Shown piece by piece: positions 8,418-16,517 of a DNA stretch of 64,000 nt. The stretch's first letter is position 1, and every line of letters begins with the position of its first letter. This DNA comes from Fen-1258 sp964441505 (GTDB lineage: Bacteria; Bacteroidota; Ignavibacteria; Ignavibacteriales; Melioribacteraceae). Location of the stretch: the NCBI GenBank assembly GCA_964441505.1, contig CAYTUV010000007.1, forward strand, positions 1 through 64,000, given 5' to 3'. The notes under the pieces are model-generated. The model worked only from the letters and a program-made list of their open reading frames with translations. It was not told the origin of the DNA and did no database searches. The position numbers were made by a program, and so were the translations under genes.

Positions 8418-10781
8418 CTAAAACGTCGAAGCAATCGGAAGTGTAACTGTAAATGTTGTACCTTCACCCAGCGAACTTTGGACAGCAATTGTCCCGTTGT
8501 GGGCTTCGATAATTTTTTTAGTTATTGCGAGCCCTAAGCCGGTTCCTTCTTTCTTGCCATAAGACATAAATGGTTCGAAGATTTTTTCCTTAAATCCATC
8601 AGGAATGCCAAGACCGTTATCTTTAAAACGGATTTCTACTTTTTTATCAGCCCGTTTTGTTGATATGAAAATTTTTCCGCCATCGGGCATTGCATCACAT
8701 GCGTTTTTAACTATATGCATGTAAGTCTGGAAATATTCTTTCACGTCAAGTTTAACAGTTACATCTTTATCATAATCACCTACAATTTGACAATGCCGGC
8801 TTTCGACATACTGCTCAACTCTCGAAGCGTAATCCGTAAGTGTATTATTCAAACTAACGGTTAATACTCTTAAAACGGTTTTACCTTCTGAATAACTGGA
8901 TGTTGTTTGTACCAAATCAGCCACCTGAACTATCTGTTCAAGAAGCATATCAACAATTTGAAGTGTATCGGGAGGAAGAGCTTTGCTTCGCAAATGTTCC
9001 GCGTATCTTTTGCTGACAAGAATCGGTTTCTTAATATCCTGTATTAAGAAATTCGCCATCTTGCCAAGCGACTGAACCCTTTCTCCCTGTAAAAGTTTTT
9101 CAACCAGTTCGGCATTGTTAAGTGCTATAGCAGAATGAATTGAAAGAGCTGCCAGAAATTCTTCGTCTCGTTTTGTAAATTCTCCGTTTTTGCTGTTGAT
9201 CAGCTGAAGAACTCCCACAATTTCCTGTTTATTGTTTTTTATTGGAAAACAGATCATGTTTTTTGTTGTGTATCCGCTCTTCTTATCAAAGTCGGAATTG
9301 AAGCGGGCATCCTGCCGTACATCTTTAGTATTGATTGTCTCACCGCTCTTTGCAACAAACCCTGCAAGACCTTCCCCTATTCGCAAACGTATCTCACGCA
9401 TTTCATCGCCAACGGCAATCAATGACCAGAGCTCGTTTCTCTCTTTATCTACCAGATATAAAGTACCGCGGTCGGCATGAGTTAAATCTATTGCAACATC
9501 GATTATGTTTTTTAATACTTCATCAACACGAATATTAGAATTAACAAGTTCCGCCGCTTTAATTATCATTTGTAATTCATCGGCATCCATGGAATTCTCA
9601 TGGCTTTCATCGGCTTTGGGATGTACCGGTTCCGCCTTAGATGTAAGTTGCTGTTTAGGTTCTTCGGGCTCGGGTGTTCGTTCAATTTCTTTAATCTGCT
9701 TATCAACATCCGCAAATAAATTATCCGGTTCTAAATCATCGATTGAAGACGTAAAAACTGGTGGAAGGATTGTTTCTATTGGTGGAACAGATTTAACCGG
9801 CTCTTTCTGAGCCGGCGGCTCTTCATACTTAGAAGAAAAAGCTTGAACCGGCTGGATCTGCTGAGGCTTTTGTTCTTCTTCAAATCCAAAACTCTGAAAA
9901 AATGCGTCATCATTTTCTTTATTAACCGGTTCATCATATTTTTTCGGAGGTTCAAATGCTGCTACTTCATTACCGCTTAGAATATTGAAGAGTGCGTCGT
10001 TTAAATCATCATCTGGTTTTTTCTCTTCCGGTTTACTGGGTGCGGGTTCATCGGGCAATTCATATTCAGCTTTGGGAATTCCATCTTCATTCAAGAATGC
10101 ACTCTCATCAAATTCAAATTCTTTTTTTGCAGGTGGAAATGCATCTTGGGATTGAGCGAAATTTTCGAGAGGCTGAACAATTATATTCTCATCTGGCTTT
10201 GGTATCTCCGTAATGGATTTGAAATATTCAATCGGCTCTGAATCTTCTGCTTTTTGTTCTTCAATGTGAGTCGTTTTTTCTTCAAATGTCGGCGCCCAAC
10301 GAATCTCTTCGGTCAAAGAAGAAGCGTTTTTCTTCTCTTCATTTATTAAGGGAGTGCCGTTTTGCACAAATGAATCTTCGTCAATTTCTGCTACAGGCTC
10401 GCGGAGGTTAATCAGAATTTCATCATCCTGTTGAATTAGAGCCTCAACTTCCTCACGCGATAAAGCAATCAGGTATGAATCTCTTAACGCAACGGCTGTT
10501 GATGTGCGGGAAGTTTCCTCAAAAAATTCTTCATGTCCAAAGAAATCATTTTCACTGAAAATGAATGACTTCGTTTTACCGAGAAGGCGTTTCTTCAAAA
10601 TATTTATCTCACCGCTGGTAACCAGATAAATAATATCTGCAATGTCTCCTTCGCGGTAAAGAATCTCCCCTTCACCAATAGTAATTAACCGTCCCCGTAT
10701 ACTTCGAATATCAATTTTCGAAATCTCGGCATTTTTAAGTAATTTGTTCCGGCTTAATGTAATTAGTAATTGATTTTCCAT
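8418..10781 (-). CDS. cNMP-binding / GAF / histidine-kinase-like ATPase lacking the phospho-acceptor His
   Basis: Residues about 25-125 form a cyclic-nucleotide-binding-like beta-roll (GEGEILYREGDIADIIYLV). A long acidic, proline-rich linker (about 150-395) follows. A GAF domain spans about 405-560 (ADRGTLYLVDKERNELWS). The dimerisation helix and a complete HATPase_c domain come last, with N box VKNACDAMP, DNGLGIP and GTGLGLAI. In the H-box, where related kinases read AHEI or HDIKNP, this protein reads IQDIKKP, so the phospho-acceptor position is Gln581. ATP binding looks intact, but classical autophosphorylation on this helix does not. It may act in trans, as a heteromer, or by allostery. 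No response regulator is adjacent. It probably reads out small-molecule or redox signals in the cytoplasm. Confidence 0.75.
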   Translation of the reverse strand: MENQLLITLSRNKLLKNAEISKIDIRSIRGRLITIGEGEILYREGDIADIIYLVTSGEINILKKRLLGKTKSFIFSENDFFGHEEFFEETSRTSTAVALRDSYLIALSREEVEALIQQDDEILINLREPVAEIDEDSFVQNGTPLINEEKKNASSLTEEIRWAPTFEEKTTHIEEQKAEDSEPIEYFKSITEIPKPDENIIVQPLENFAQSQDAFPPAKKEFEFDESAFLNEDGIPKAEYELPDEPAPSKPEEKKPDDDLNDALFNILSGNEVAAFEPPKKYDEPVNKENDDAFFQSFGFEEEQKPQQIQPVQAFSSKYEEPPAQKEPVKSVPPIETILPPVFTSSIDDLEPDNLFADVDKQIKEIERTPEPEEPKQQLTSKAEPVHPKADESHENSMDADELQMIIKAAELVNSNIRVDEVLKNIIDVAIDLTHADRGTLYLVDKERNELWSLIAVGDEMREIRLRIGEGLAGFVAKSGETINTKDVRQDARFNSDFDKKSGYTTKNMICFPIKNNKQEIVGVLQLINSKNGEFTKRDEEFLAALSIHSAIALNNAELVEKLLQGERVQSLGKMANFLIQDIKKPILVSKRYAEHLRSKALPPDTLQIVDMLLEQIVQVADLVQTTSSYSEGKTVLRVLTVSLNNTLTDYASRVEQYVESRHCQIVGDYDKDVTVKLDVKEYFQTYMHIVKNACDAMPDGGKIFISTKRADKKVEIRFKDNGLGIPDGFKEKIFEPFMSYGKKEGTGLGLAITKKIIEAHNGTIAVQSSLGEGTTFTVTLPIASTF

Positions 10782-10808
10782 TTAACTAATATTTTTTGAG
10801 GTAATCTA

Positions 10809-11432
10809 TTGTCAAAAATTGATATAAACATTGCTGCCGAACACCTTTCGAAGAACGATAAGGTGCTCTCAACAATAATAAAAAACATTGGCATTATCAA
10901 TGTAACACGCCAGAAGAAATACTTCAATTTATTGCTCGGGTCTATTATCAGTCAGCAGTTATCTACATATGCAGCGGCCTCTATCCAAAAGAGATTCTTG
11001 GAGTTTTTTAAGAATGACCCGCAGCCGGAATTAATATTACAGACGGATGACCTGGCACTCAGGTCGTTAGGCTTGTCGAACGCAAAAGTGAAGTATGTAA
11101 AAGATCTCTCGCAGAAATTTCTCTCCGGCGAGGTGAAATTAAAAGGTTTCGGTAAAATGACTGATGATGATATAATTGAAGAACTGACTAAGGTAAAAGG
11201 AATTGGTGTCTGGACAGCACACATGTTCTTAATGTTTACTCTGGGAAGATTAAATGTTCTTCCTTACGGCGACCTTGGTATTCGTAAATCTATAATGGTA
11301 AATTACCGCTTGAAAAAATTGCCCAACGAAAAAAAAATTAAATTGATTGCAAAAAACAATAACTGGCATCCTTACTGTTCCATTGCAAGTCTTTATCTCT
11401 GGAGGAGTTTGGACACAAAAAATGAATCCTAA
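10809..11432 (+). CDS. DNA-3-methyladenine glycosylase II (AlkA-like, HhH-GPD)
   Basis: This enzyme removes alkylated purines from DNA to start base-excision repair. GSIISQQLSTYAA lies at residues 44-56. The helix-hairpin-helix is TKVKGIGVWTAHMF (127-140), and the catalytic Asp155 is in LPYGDLGIRK. The length of 207 matches short AlkA proteins without the N-terminal domain of the E. coli enzyme. The start is a TTG at 10809 preceded by GAGGT at a fitting distance. It is divergent from the kinase-like gene and is followed 23 bp later by the ECF sigma gene. Confidence 0.9.
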   Translation: MSKIDINIAAEHLSKNDKVLSTIIKNIGIINVTRQKKYFNLLLGSIISQQLSTYAAASIQKRFLEFFKNDPQPELILQTDDLALRSLGLSNAKVKYVKDLSQKFLSGEVKLKGFGKMTDDDIIEELTKVKGIGVWTAHMFLMFTLGRLNVLPYGDLGIRKSIMVNYRLKKLPNEKKIKLIAKNNNWHPYCSIASLYLWRSLDTKNES

Positions 11433-11455
11433 TCCTATTAACAGCATCAAATCAA

Positions 11456-12019
11456 ATGAATGAATTAGAACTTATTGAACAAGCACAGCGCGGAAATAAA
11501 AAAGCTTTAACAGAGCTTGTAAAACTTTACGAACAGACTGTTTACAATTTCTCTTTTAAAATTTGCCGGAACAAAGACCGGGCCGAGCATACAATGCAGG
11601 AAACTTTTCTTAGCATGGTAAAAAGTATCGGTCAATTCAGCGGTCAATCGAAACTCTCAACATGGCTTTATAGAGTCGTATCAAATCACTGTTTAATGCT
11701 TGCACGCTCTGACGGAAAACATGAGTTTGCTTCTTTTGAAGATGAAGACGCGATCATTGACGAAAAAAGCATTGCCGATTGGAAAGTTACACCGGATAAA
11801 GTTACTGAGAATAATGAGCTGAGAGCAATTCTAGATAACGCCATTGAAAAACTTCCTGCCGAATACAGAATCGTTTTTATGCTGAGAGATGTTGAAGGAT
11901 TATCTACTGAAGAAACGGCTAAAATGGTTGATTTAACTGTCCCGGCGGTTAAATCACGTCTTCACAGAGCGCGTTCTTTTTTAAGAGATGAATTAAACGG
12001 AAAATTAAAGTATGACTGA
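11456..12019 (+). CDS. ECF RNA polymerase sigma factor
   Basis: Sigma-70 region 2 spans about residues 10-80 (YEQTVYNFSFKICRNKDRAE, then STWLYRVVSNHC). Region 4 spans about 125-180 (LPAEYRIVFMLRDVEGLSTEETA, VKSRLHRARSFL). No region 3 is present, as expected for the ECF group. The downstream gene overlaps it by eight bases and encodes a zinc-finger protein of the anti-sigma type, so the pair probably forms a sigma/anti-sigma switch. Target promoters cannot be identified here. Confidence 0.92.
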   Translation: MNELELIEQAQRGNKKALTELVKLYEQTVYNFSFKICRNKDRAEHTMQETFLSMVKSIGQFSGQSKLSTWLYRVVSNHCLMLARSDGKHEFASFEDEDAIIDEKSIADWKVTPDKVTENNELRAILDNAIEKLPAEYRIVFMLRDVEGLSTEETAKMVDLTVPAVKSRLHRARSFLRDELNGKLKYD

Positions 12020-12248
12020 AAATAAGCCCGAATGTAAAGATGTAATGGCTCACATCTGCGATAACCTTGGTGAAGAGCTAAACTCTGAAAAGTGTATTTC
12101 GATAAAAGCACATTTAGAAAACTGTGATAACTGCCAGCACTATTTTAACTCCATTGAAACGACAATTGAATTCTACAAAAAATATAACGTTAATCTCTCC
12201 GATGAGGGACACGAACGTTTAATTGAGTTCCTTGGGCTCAAGGAATAA
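12012..12248 (+). CDS. Small zinc-finger (ZAS-like) putative anti-sigma factor
   Basis: The protein has 78 residues with an HxxxCxxC motif (His34, Cys38, Cys41 in HLENCDNC) and upstream His14/Cys16 and Cys28 that could complete a metal site. This is the zf-HC2/ZAS fold of anti-sigma factors, which bind their partner ECF sigma and release it on redox or metal change. There is no membrane helix, so the signal would be cytoplasmic. The coding sequence overlaps the sigma gene by eight bases, supporting a functional pair. A rho-independent terminator follows at once. Confidence 0.82.
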   Translation: MTENKPECKDVMAHICDNLGEELNSEKCISIKAHLENCDNCQHYFNSIETTIEFYKKYNVNLSDEGHERLIEFLGLKE

Positions 12249-12263
12249 TATACAGATAAAATA

Positions 12264-12299
12264 AAACCCGAATCCATCTTCACGGAGCCGGGCTTTTTA
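12264..12299. terminator. Probable bidirectional rho-independent terminator
   Basis: AAAACCCG (12264-12271) pairs with CGGG-C-TTTT (12290-12298) with one bulged C, and inner TCC/GGA pairs extend the stem. The plus strand continues in T's and the minus strand in TTTTATTTT. It lies between the convergent zinc-finger gene and the DUF4097 gene, so it could serve both. Confidence 0.6.
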
Positions 12300-12320
12300 T
12301 GCATCGAGAAAAGTATTTTA

Positions 12321-13499
12321 TTAACCCTTCTTCAAATAAACACTTCCGTTGATTGTCCTTATCGTAATTTTATTTTTCCCGTCATCTACAGAACCCTTTC
12401 CGTAGATATATTTGCGCTTAGAATTACCTTTCTTACGCTCCCACTCAGTTGTTCGTTTTTCATCAATCTTAAAATCACTGATGATCTTACAATCTTCAAA
12501 ATCTTTATGACTATTTTTTGTGTATGCAATTTCAATATCGATATCCATTGATAAACCATTAGGAACAACTAACGTTATGTCTCCGCCCATAGAGGTGAGT
12601 TTAACGTCTCTGTTACCGTCTTTTGGATCGCCAACCATTTTCACTTCAACATCACCGCCCATAGTTTTTGCTTTAATCCAGCCATCAACTTCTTTAGCGT
12701 TAATATCTCCGCCCATAGTCTCTGCATCTAAAAATTTTCCGGCGTAATTAATAGTTATTTCACCGCCCATGGTTTTTAGCTTTGCACCGTTTGGAGCTCT
12801 ATCGATATCAAGAGCACCGCCCATTGTGGAAATATCAACTTCATTACCAACAGATTTATCTTTTCCGCTAACGTTAATATGCTGAACCTTTCCACCCATC
12901 GAAGAAGCATTAATATCTCCTTTAACATTCTCCACTAAAACTTCACCACCCATGGTTTTTGCGCGACCGTCAACTTCAGAATCTTTTAATGTAATTGCAC
13001 CACCCATTGTTGTTACATCTAAATATCCCTTCAAGTTGCGTAAGTCTAATTCTCCGCCCATTGTCTTTCCTTCCATCTTTCCTTCGACATATGAGATAGT
13101 TACTTCACCGCCCATCGTAGAAAATTCAACATCAAACTTCTTGGGAATTTGCAAAATAAGTTTAGCGTTTGAATTATGGTGATTATCATCAGTAATATAA
13201 TCGGAAGTAATTTCAATGGTGTTTCCCTTTTTTTCAAAAGTAAATTCAATATCTTTATTTCTAGTAATTGCTTCTGCGGATAGTAAGTCCTTATCCCACC
13301 CTTTAATTTCAATACTGGCGCCGGTTTCCAAATTGATAATCACTTTGCCGCCCGGCTTAACTTCAAATTCCTTTTTAATAGTTTCTTTCAGAGTCGTTGA
13401 TATTTTTTTAACTGATCCGTCAATGGAATTTAATGGCGCCGCGGCTGTAAGAAGAATACTTATTAATACAATGCCGATAATTACAAATAACTTTTTCAT
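12321..13499 (-). CDS. DUF4097-type beta-ladder protein with TMGGE rungs
   Basis: A signal peptide (MKKLFVIIGIVLISILLTAAAP) precedes about ten rungs that each carry an xxMGGx core (TMGGE, SSMGGK, TMGGA, TMGGD), spaced about 14-25 residues apart. This is the repeating pattern of the DUF4097/putative-adhesin beta-solenoid, here unusually regular. The C-terminus (KRKYIYGKGSVDDGKNKITIRT) is typical of this family. It is the last gene of a sigma, anti-sigma, paralogue operon and is probably exported to the envelope. GGAGAAAA precedes the start. Function is unknown; a cell-surface sensor or adhesin role is inferred from family and context only. Confidence 0.8.
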   Translation of the reverse strand: MKKLFVIIGIVLISILLTAAAPLNSIDGSVKKISTTLKETIKKEFEVKPGGKVIINLETGASIEIKGWDKDLLSAEAITRNKDIEFTFEKKGNTIEITSDYITDDNHHNSNAKLILQIPKKFDVEFSTMGGEVTISYVEGKMEGKTMGGELDLRNLKGYLDVTTMGGAITLKDSEVDGRAKTMGGEVLVENVKGDINASSMGGKVQHINVSGKDKSVGNEVDISTMGGALDIDRAPNGAKLKTMGGEITINYAGKFLDAETMGGDINAKEVDGWIKAKTMGGDVEVKMVGDPKDGNRDVKLTSMGGDITLVVPNGLSMDIDIEIAYTKNSHKDFEDCKIISDFKIDEKRTTEWERKKGNSKRKYIYGKGSVDDGKNKITIRTINGSVYLKKG

Positions 13500-13513
13500 A
13501 GTTTTCTCCTATC

Positions 13514-14665
13514 TCATTTGTCTGATTTCAAAATTTTAATACCGGATTCGGTTGCACTAAGTGATATTTTGCTTCCGCCTCCGTTAATCAAATATTTAGC
13601 TTTTGATACCTTTGAATCATTATCGGTATTACTTTCTTTGGCTTGAAAATCGGAATAGATCTTAAAATCTTCACTTGAGTTTCTACGATGTCCATAAAAG
13701 CGTAATGTTGCATCAATTTCTGTTTTAGCTGAAGAGGGAACGCGCAATACAATTTCACCGGCATTAGTTGATATTACACTTTCTGTGCCTGCAGATGGAT
13801 CCAACATTACATCAACATCCCCAGCAGATGTTTTTGCCGTTACACTGCCAACAATTTTTTTCAGTGCTATGTTTCCACCTGAAGTTTTAGCGATTACCTT
13901 ACCTTTTGCACCACGAAGTTCAAGATCACCTCCAGAGGTTTCCATTCTGACATTGCCGGTAACGTTCCCGACTGTAACATTCCCGCCGCTTGTTAATAAT
14001 TCGGAGTCACCCCCGAGATCACCGGCAGAAATATCTCCACCCGATGTTCTCAAGTAAGCGCCGGAATATGCTTTTGTAATATTTATATCGCCGCCGGAAG
14101 TGACCGCCTTTATGGATTTTCCTTTAGTAGTACCAATAATAATGTCTCCGCCGGCTGTGTTTATTTTTAATGCACCTTCAATATCACCAACATGAATATT
14201 TCCACCGGCAGTAGTTGCAGTTAAATTTCCGTTTATATTTTTAAAAGAAATATCTCCACCGGCAGTTTTCGCTAGAACTTCTCCGGAGATATTCTCTTTA
14301 ACTATTATATCTCCTGCTGATGAAATCAATTCCAGATTAAATTGCGAGGGTACATTGATATAGAACTCTGCTTCTCCTTCACCCCACTCAGAATCATACT
14401 CAACTCTAACTTCATTGTTGCTTGATTCCATTTTTACGTTGTTCAGCTCATCTTCTTCCATTTCTTTTATCTTCACAACAACTTCATTTTTATCCCATGG
14501 TATTATTGTTATCTGTCCGGGATTTACATTAACGTAAAGACTACCACCTTTATTAACATTGAATGATTTGGTTCTTTCTTGATATTCATCTATACCTCCA
14601 AAGCATATTTTGCTCGCAGTGAGTAATAGAGTAATCACCACTAATAACTTTCCGGTAGTTTTCAT
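13514..14665 (-). CDS. DUF4097-type beta-ladder protein with TAGGD/TSGGD rungs
   Basis: This is a paralogue of the next gene in the operon. It has a signal peptide (MKTTGKLLVVITLLLTASKICFG) and about eleven rungs with TAGGD, TSGGD or TSGGN cores. The C-terminal block (FYGHRRNSSEDFKIYSDF) corresponds to the paralogue's HKDFEDCKIISDFK. I place the start at the ATG at 14665 because GGAGG lies nine bases before it; the upstream TTG at 14674 would abut that site. The ATG begins one base after the stop of the HEAT gene, so translation is probably coupled. The rung cores differ consistently from the paralogue (A/S for M). Confidence 0.8.
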   Translation of the reverse strand: MKTTGKLLVVITLLLTASKICFGGIDEYQERTKSFNVNKGGSLYVNVNPGQITIIPWDKNEVVVKIKEMEEDELNNVKMESSNNEVRVEYDSEWGEGEAEFYINVPSQFNLELISSAGDIIVKENISGEVLAKTAGGDISFKNINGNLTATTAGGNIHVGDIEGALKINTAGGDIIIGTTKGKSIKAVTSGGDINITKAYSGAYLRTSGGDISAGDLGGDSELLTSGGNVTVGNVTGNVRMETSGGDLELRGAKGKVIAKTSGGNIALKKIVGSVTAKTSAGDVDVMLDPSAGTESVISTNAGEIVLRVPSSAKTEIDATLRFYGHRRNSSEDFKIYSDFQAKESNTDNDSKVSKAKYLINGGGSKISLSATESGIKILKSDK

Positions 14666-14666
14666 T

Positions 14667-15635
14667 TTATTCAACCTCCATTAATATTGATGCAGCGCGG
14701 ATACGAATGAAATTATCTTTATCCATTTCGGCTTTTTTGCTCAATACTGTTTTTGTTATATTATCAAATGTGTGGCCTTGTAATTTTAATTCGGAAAGAG
14801 CATTAATCGCTGCAACCCGAAGACCTGAATTTTTATCGCTTGAAAGAACAAACAACAACGCATCGCGTATTTCATCATCGAAAGGAGTTTTTAGCAATAC
14901 TTTTAGTGCTTCCTTTCTAACTGCTGGATTTGTATCCACCTTAAGTGCTGTGAGAAGAGCTTGTTTTATTTTCGGATCAGGTTTGAAATTGTTTTCTTCT
15001 GCTTGAGATGCAATCGTATTAACTGTTCTTAATCGCATCCCCGGGTTCGATCCTGAAACAAGAGCGGTTGCAAGTAATTTTTGAACGAAAGGATCATTAA
15101 CAGTTCCCTTATATCTAACTGGTTTTACTGCATCAAAACTTATTTCAATTTCACCGTCGCCCCTTATGTTTGTCGGGAATTGAATACCCGATATTTTAAC
15201 ATCGCTCTGTTCAAGTTGATCTATAGCGACGTGATTATTCGCAGAAAGGATTTCTCTTTTTCCAGTTGGCTGATGAAAAAGGGCATAACCAATCAAAATG
15301 CCGACAACAATTGTAACCGCTCCACTAAGGATATATTCATATTTCTTAAATAGAAAAGTGCGGATTAGATTTAAAAACTGCTCAAGCGATGAGACTCTTT
15401 GAGAATCTTCTCTTATTTTTCTTATTAATAAAGTTCTTGCTTCGTTCAAAAGTCTTTCATCAGCTTCCTTCGGTTTGCTTTCCTTAAAGGAAGAGTATGT
15501 TGATTTAATAACATCGAATTCTTTTCTTAGATAATCATCTTCCATCAGAGCATTTTCGAATTCGATTTTATCTCTATCATCGAGTTCGTTCATCAAATAC
15601 AGATAGCATTGTTCTATAAATTTTTCTTTGTTCAT
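14667..15635 (-). CDS. Membrane anti-sigma candidate with C-terminal HEAT repeats
   Basis: The N-terminal 55 residues (KFIEQCYLYLMNELDDRDKIEFENAL) resemble anti-sigma domains of the non-zinc kind. A single membrane helix follows at about residues 101-122 (ILSGAVTIVVGILIGYALF). An extracytoplasmic region comes next, ending in HEAT repeats (about 185-320: NPGMRLRTVNTIAS, NPAVRKEALKVLL, NSGLRVAAINALSEL). It sits between the ECF sigma gene and the two DUF4097 genes. I infer that it holds the sigma factor at the membrane and that the HEAT repeats bind an envelope partner, perhaps the DUF4097 proteins. Confidence 0.72.
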   Translation of the reverse strand: MNKEKFIEQCYLYLMNELDDRDKIEFENALMEDDYLRKEFDVIKSTYSSFKESKPKEADERLLNEARTLLIRKIREDSQRVSSLEQFLNLIRTFLFKKYEYILSGAVTIVVGILIGYALFHQPTGKREILSANNHVAIDQLEQSDVKISGIQFPTNIRGDGEIEISFDAVKPVRYKGTVNDPFVQKLLATALVSGSNPGMRLRTVNTIASQAEENNFKPDPKIKQALLTALKVDTNPAVRKEALKVLLKTPFDDEIRDALLFVLSSDKNSGLRVAAINALSELKLQGHTFDNITKTVLSKKAEMDKDNFIRIRAASILMEVE

Positions 15636-15650
15636 TTTCTCTCCTTTATC

Positions 15651-15680
15651 ATTCTGAATCCCGCTTGCGGGATGAAGAAT
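15651..15680. repeat. Short intergenic palindrome
   Basis: ATCCCGC-TT-GCGGGAT (15658-15673) is a perfect hairpin, flanked by ATTCT (15651-15655) and AGAAT (15676-15680). A similar core, GAATCCGACTTCGGTCGG, occurs inside the element at 42229-42417, so this is a member of a dispersed palindrome family. Confidence 0.6.
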
Positions 15681-15704
15681 CTCAATTTCATATTTATCGA
15701 AATA

Positions 15705-16280
15705 TTATCTATCAATAAGATTTTTTAATCTGTCTCTCATTTTATGAGTAGCCGTAAAAAGATATCTTTTGACTGCACCTTCCGTACACTGCATAATCTC
15801 CGCAATTTCTCTGATTTTATATTCCTCAAAATATTTTAGAGTAAATACCATCTTTTGCTGAGGTGGAAGTTCATTTACGGCTTTATTAATATATCTTGAA
15901 ATCTCACTTCCTAAAGTCAGTTCGTCCGCTGATTTATTATCCGTTAGCGTATCGCCAAGAGTTCGTACATCGTCATCCTCGTGTGAAATTTCACGATGTA
16001 TAGAATCATAATTCTTTCTTCTCGATTGATGAGTAATGCAAACATTTGTAGTGATTCTGAAAAGCCATGTTGTAAACTCGCTCTTGAATTGAAAATTTTT
16101 CAATCCTCGAAAAACGCGCATAAAAACTTCTTGATAAATATCTTTTGCATCCTCATCGCTGTTTCGAAATGACTTGGCGATATTCAGAACATGCCGATCA
16201 TAACGATATACCAATTCTTCGAAGGAGGACATATCACCTTTCTGTGCATTTATTATTAATTGATTGTCTGTCAAAGTCAT
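15705..16280 (-). CDS. ECF RNA polymerase sigma factor (RpoE-like)
   Basis: Region 2 covers residues about 15-85 (LVYRYDRHVLNIAKSF, DIYQEVFMRVFRG, FTTWLFRITTNVCI). Region 4 covers about 130-185 (LPPQQKMVFTLKYFEEYKIREIA, AVKRYLFTATHKMRDRL). At 191 residues it has the normal ECF length. It heads a minus-strand operon with the HEAT/anti-sigma candidate and two DUF4097 proteins, and probably controls that operon in response to an envelope signal. The unrelated ECF/zinc-finger pair at 11456-12248 converges on it. Confidence 0.92.
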   Translation of the reverse strand: MTLTDNQLIINAQKGDMSSFEELVYRYDRHVLNIAKSFRNSDEDAKDIYQEVFMRVFRGLKNFQFKSEFTTWLFRITTNVCITHQSRRKNYDSIHREISHEDDDVRTLGDTLTDNKSADELTLGSEISRYINKAVNELPPQQKMVFTLKYFEEYKIREIAEIMQCTEGAVKRYLFTATHKMRDRLKNLIDR

Positions 16281-16439
16281 TTCTTTGTTGGCTTCTGGTT
16301 AATTAGACTCGGTGTTACCGGAAAAGGTTGTGCTTAAAATGCAGAAAAAAGGAGACAGAAAACAGAAGATGAAATTGAGAATTAAGCTTGCTCGCCGACA
16401 TTTTTATGAAGGCAGGAATGGAGAATTGAGAACAAGATG

Positions 16440-16462
16440 CTTATTTTCAAATTGAAAATAAG
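16440..16462. promoter_or_regulatory. Perfect 23-nt palindrome upstream of the restriction-methylase
   Basis: CTTATTTTCAA (16440-16450) and TTGAAAATAAG (16452-16462) are exact inverted repeats around one A, ending 55 bp before the start of the restriction-methylase gene. This fits an operator for a dimeric regulator or an autogenous site. No controller protein gene is adjacent, so the binder is unknown. Confidence 0.5.
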
Positions 16463-16517
16463 ACCATTCTGTGATGCACTGCGTCAAAGCATGTAAAAGA
16501 ATTGTTCAAGGAAATAA

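Noticed and set aside
9505..9810. Plus-strand ORFs inside the kinase-like gene
   Set aside because: They are shadow frames of the minus-strand gene with no start context or family match.
8418..10781. CRP/FNR-type transcription factor
   Set aside because: It has a cNMP-binding-like domain but no C-terminal helix-turn-helix; GAF and HATPase domains follow.
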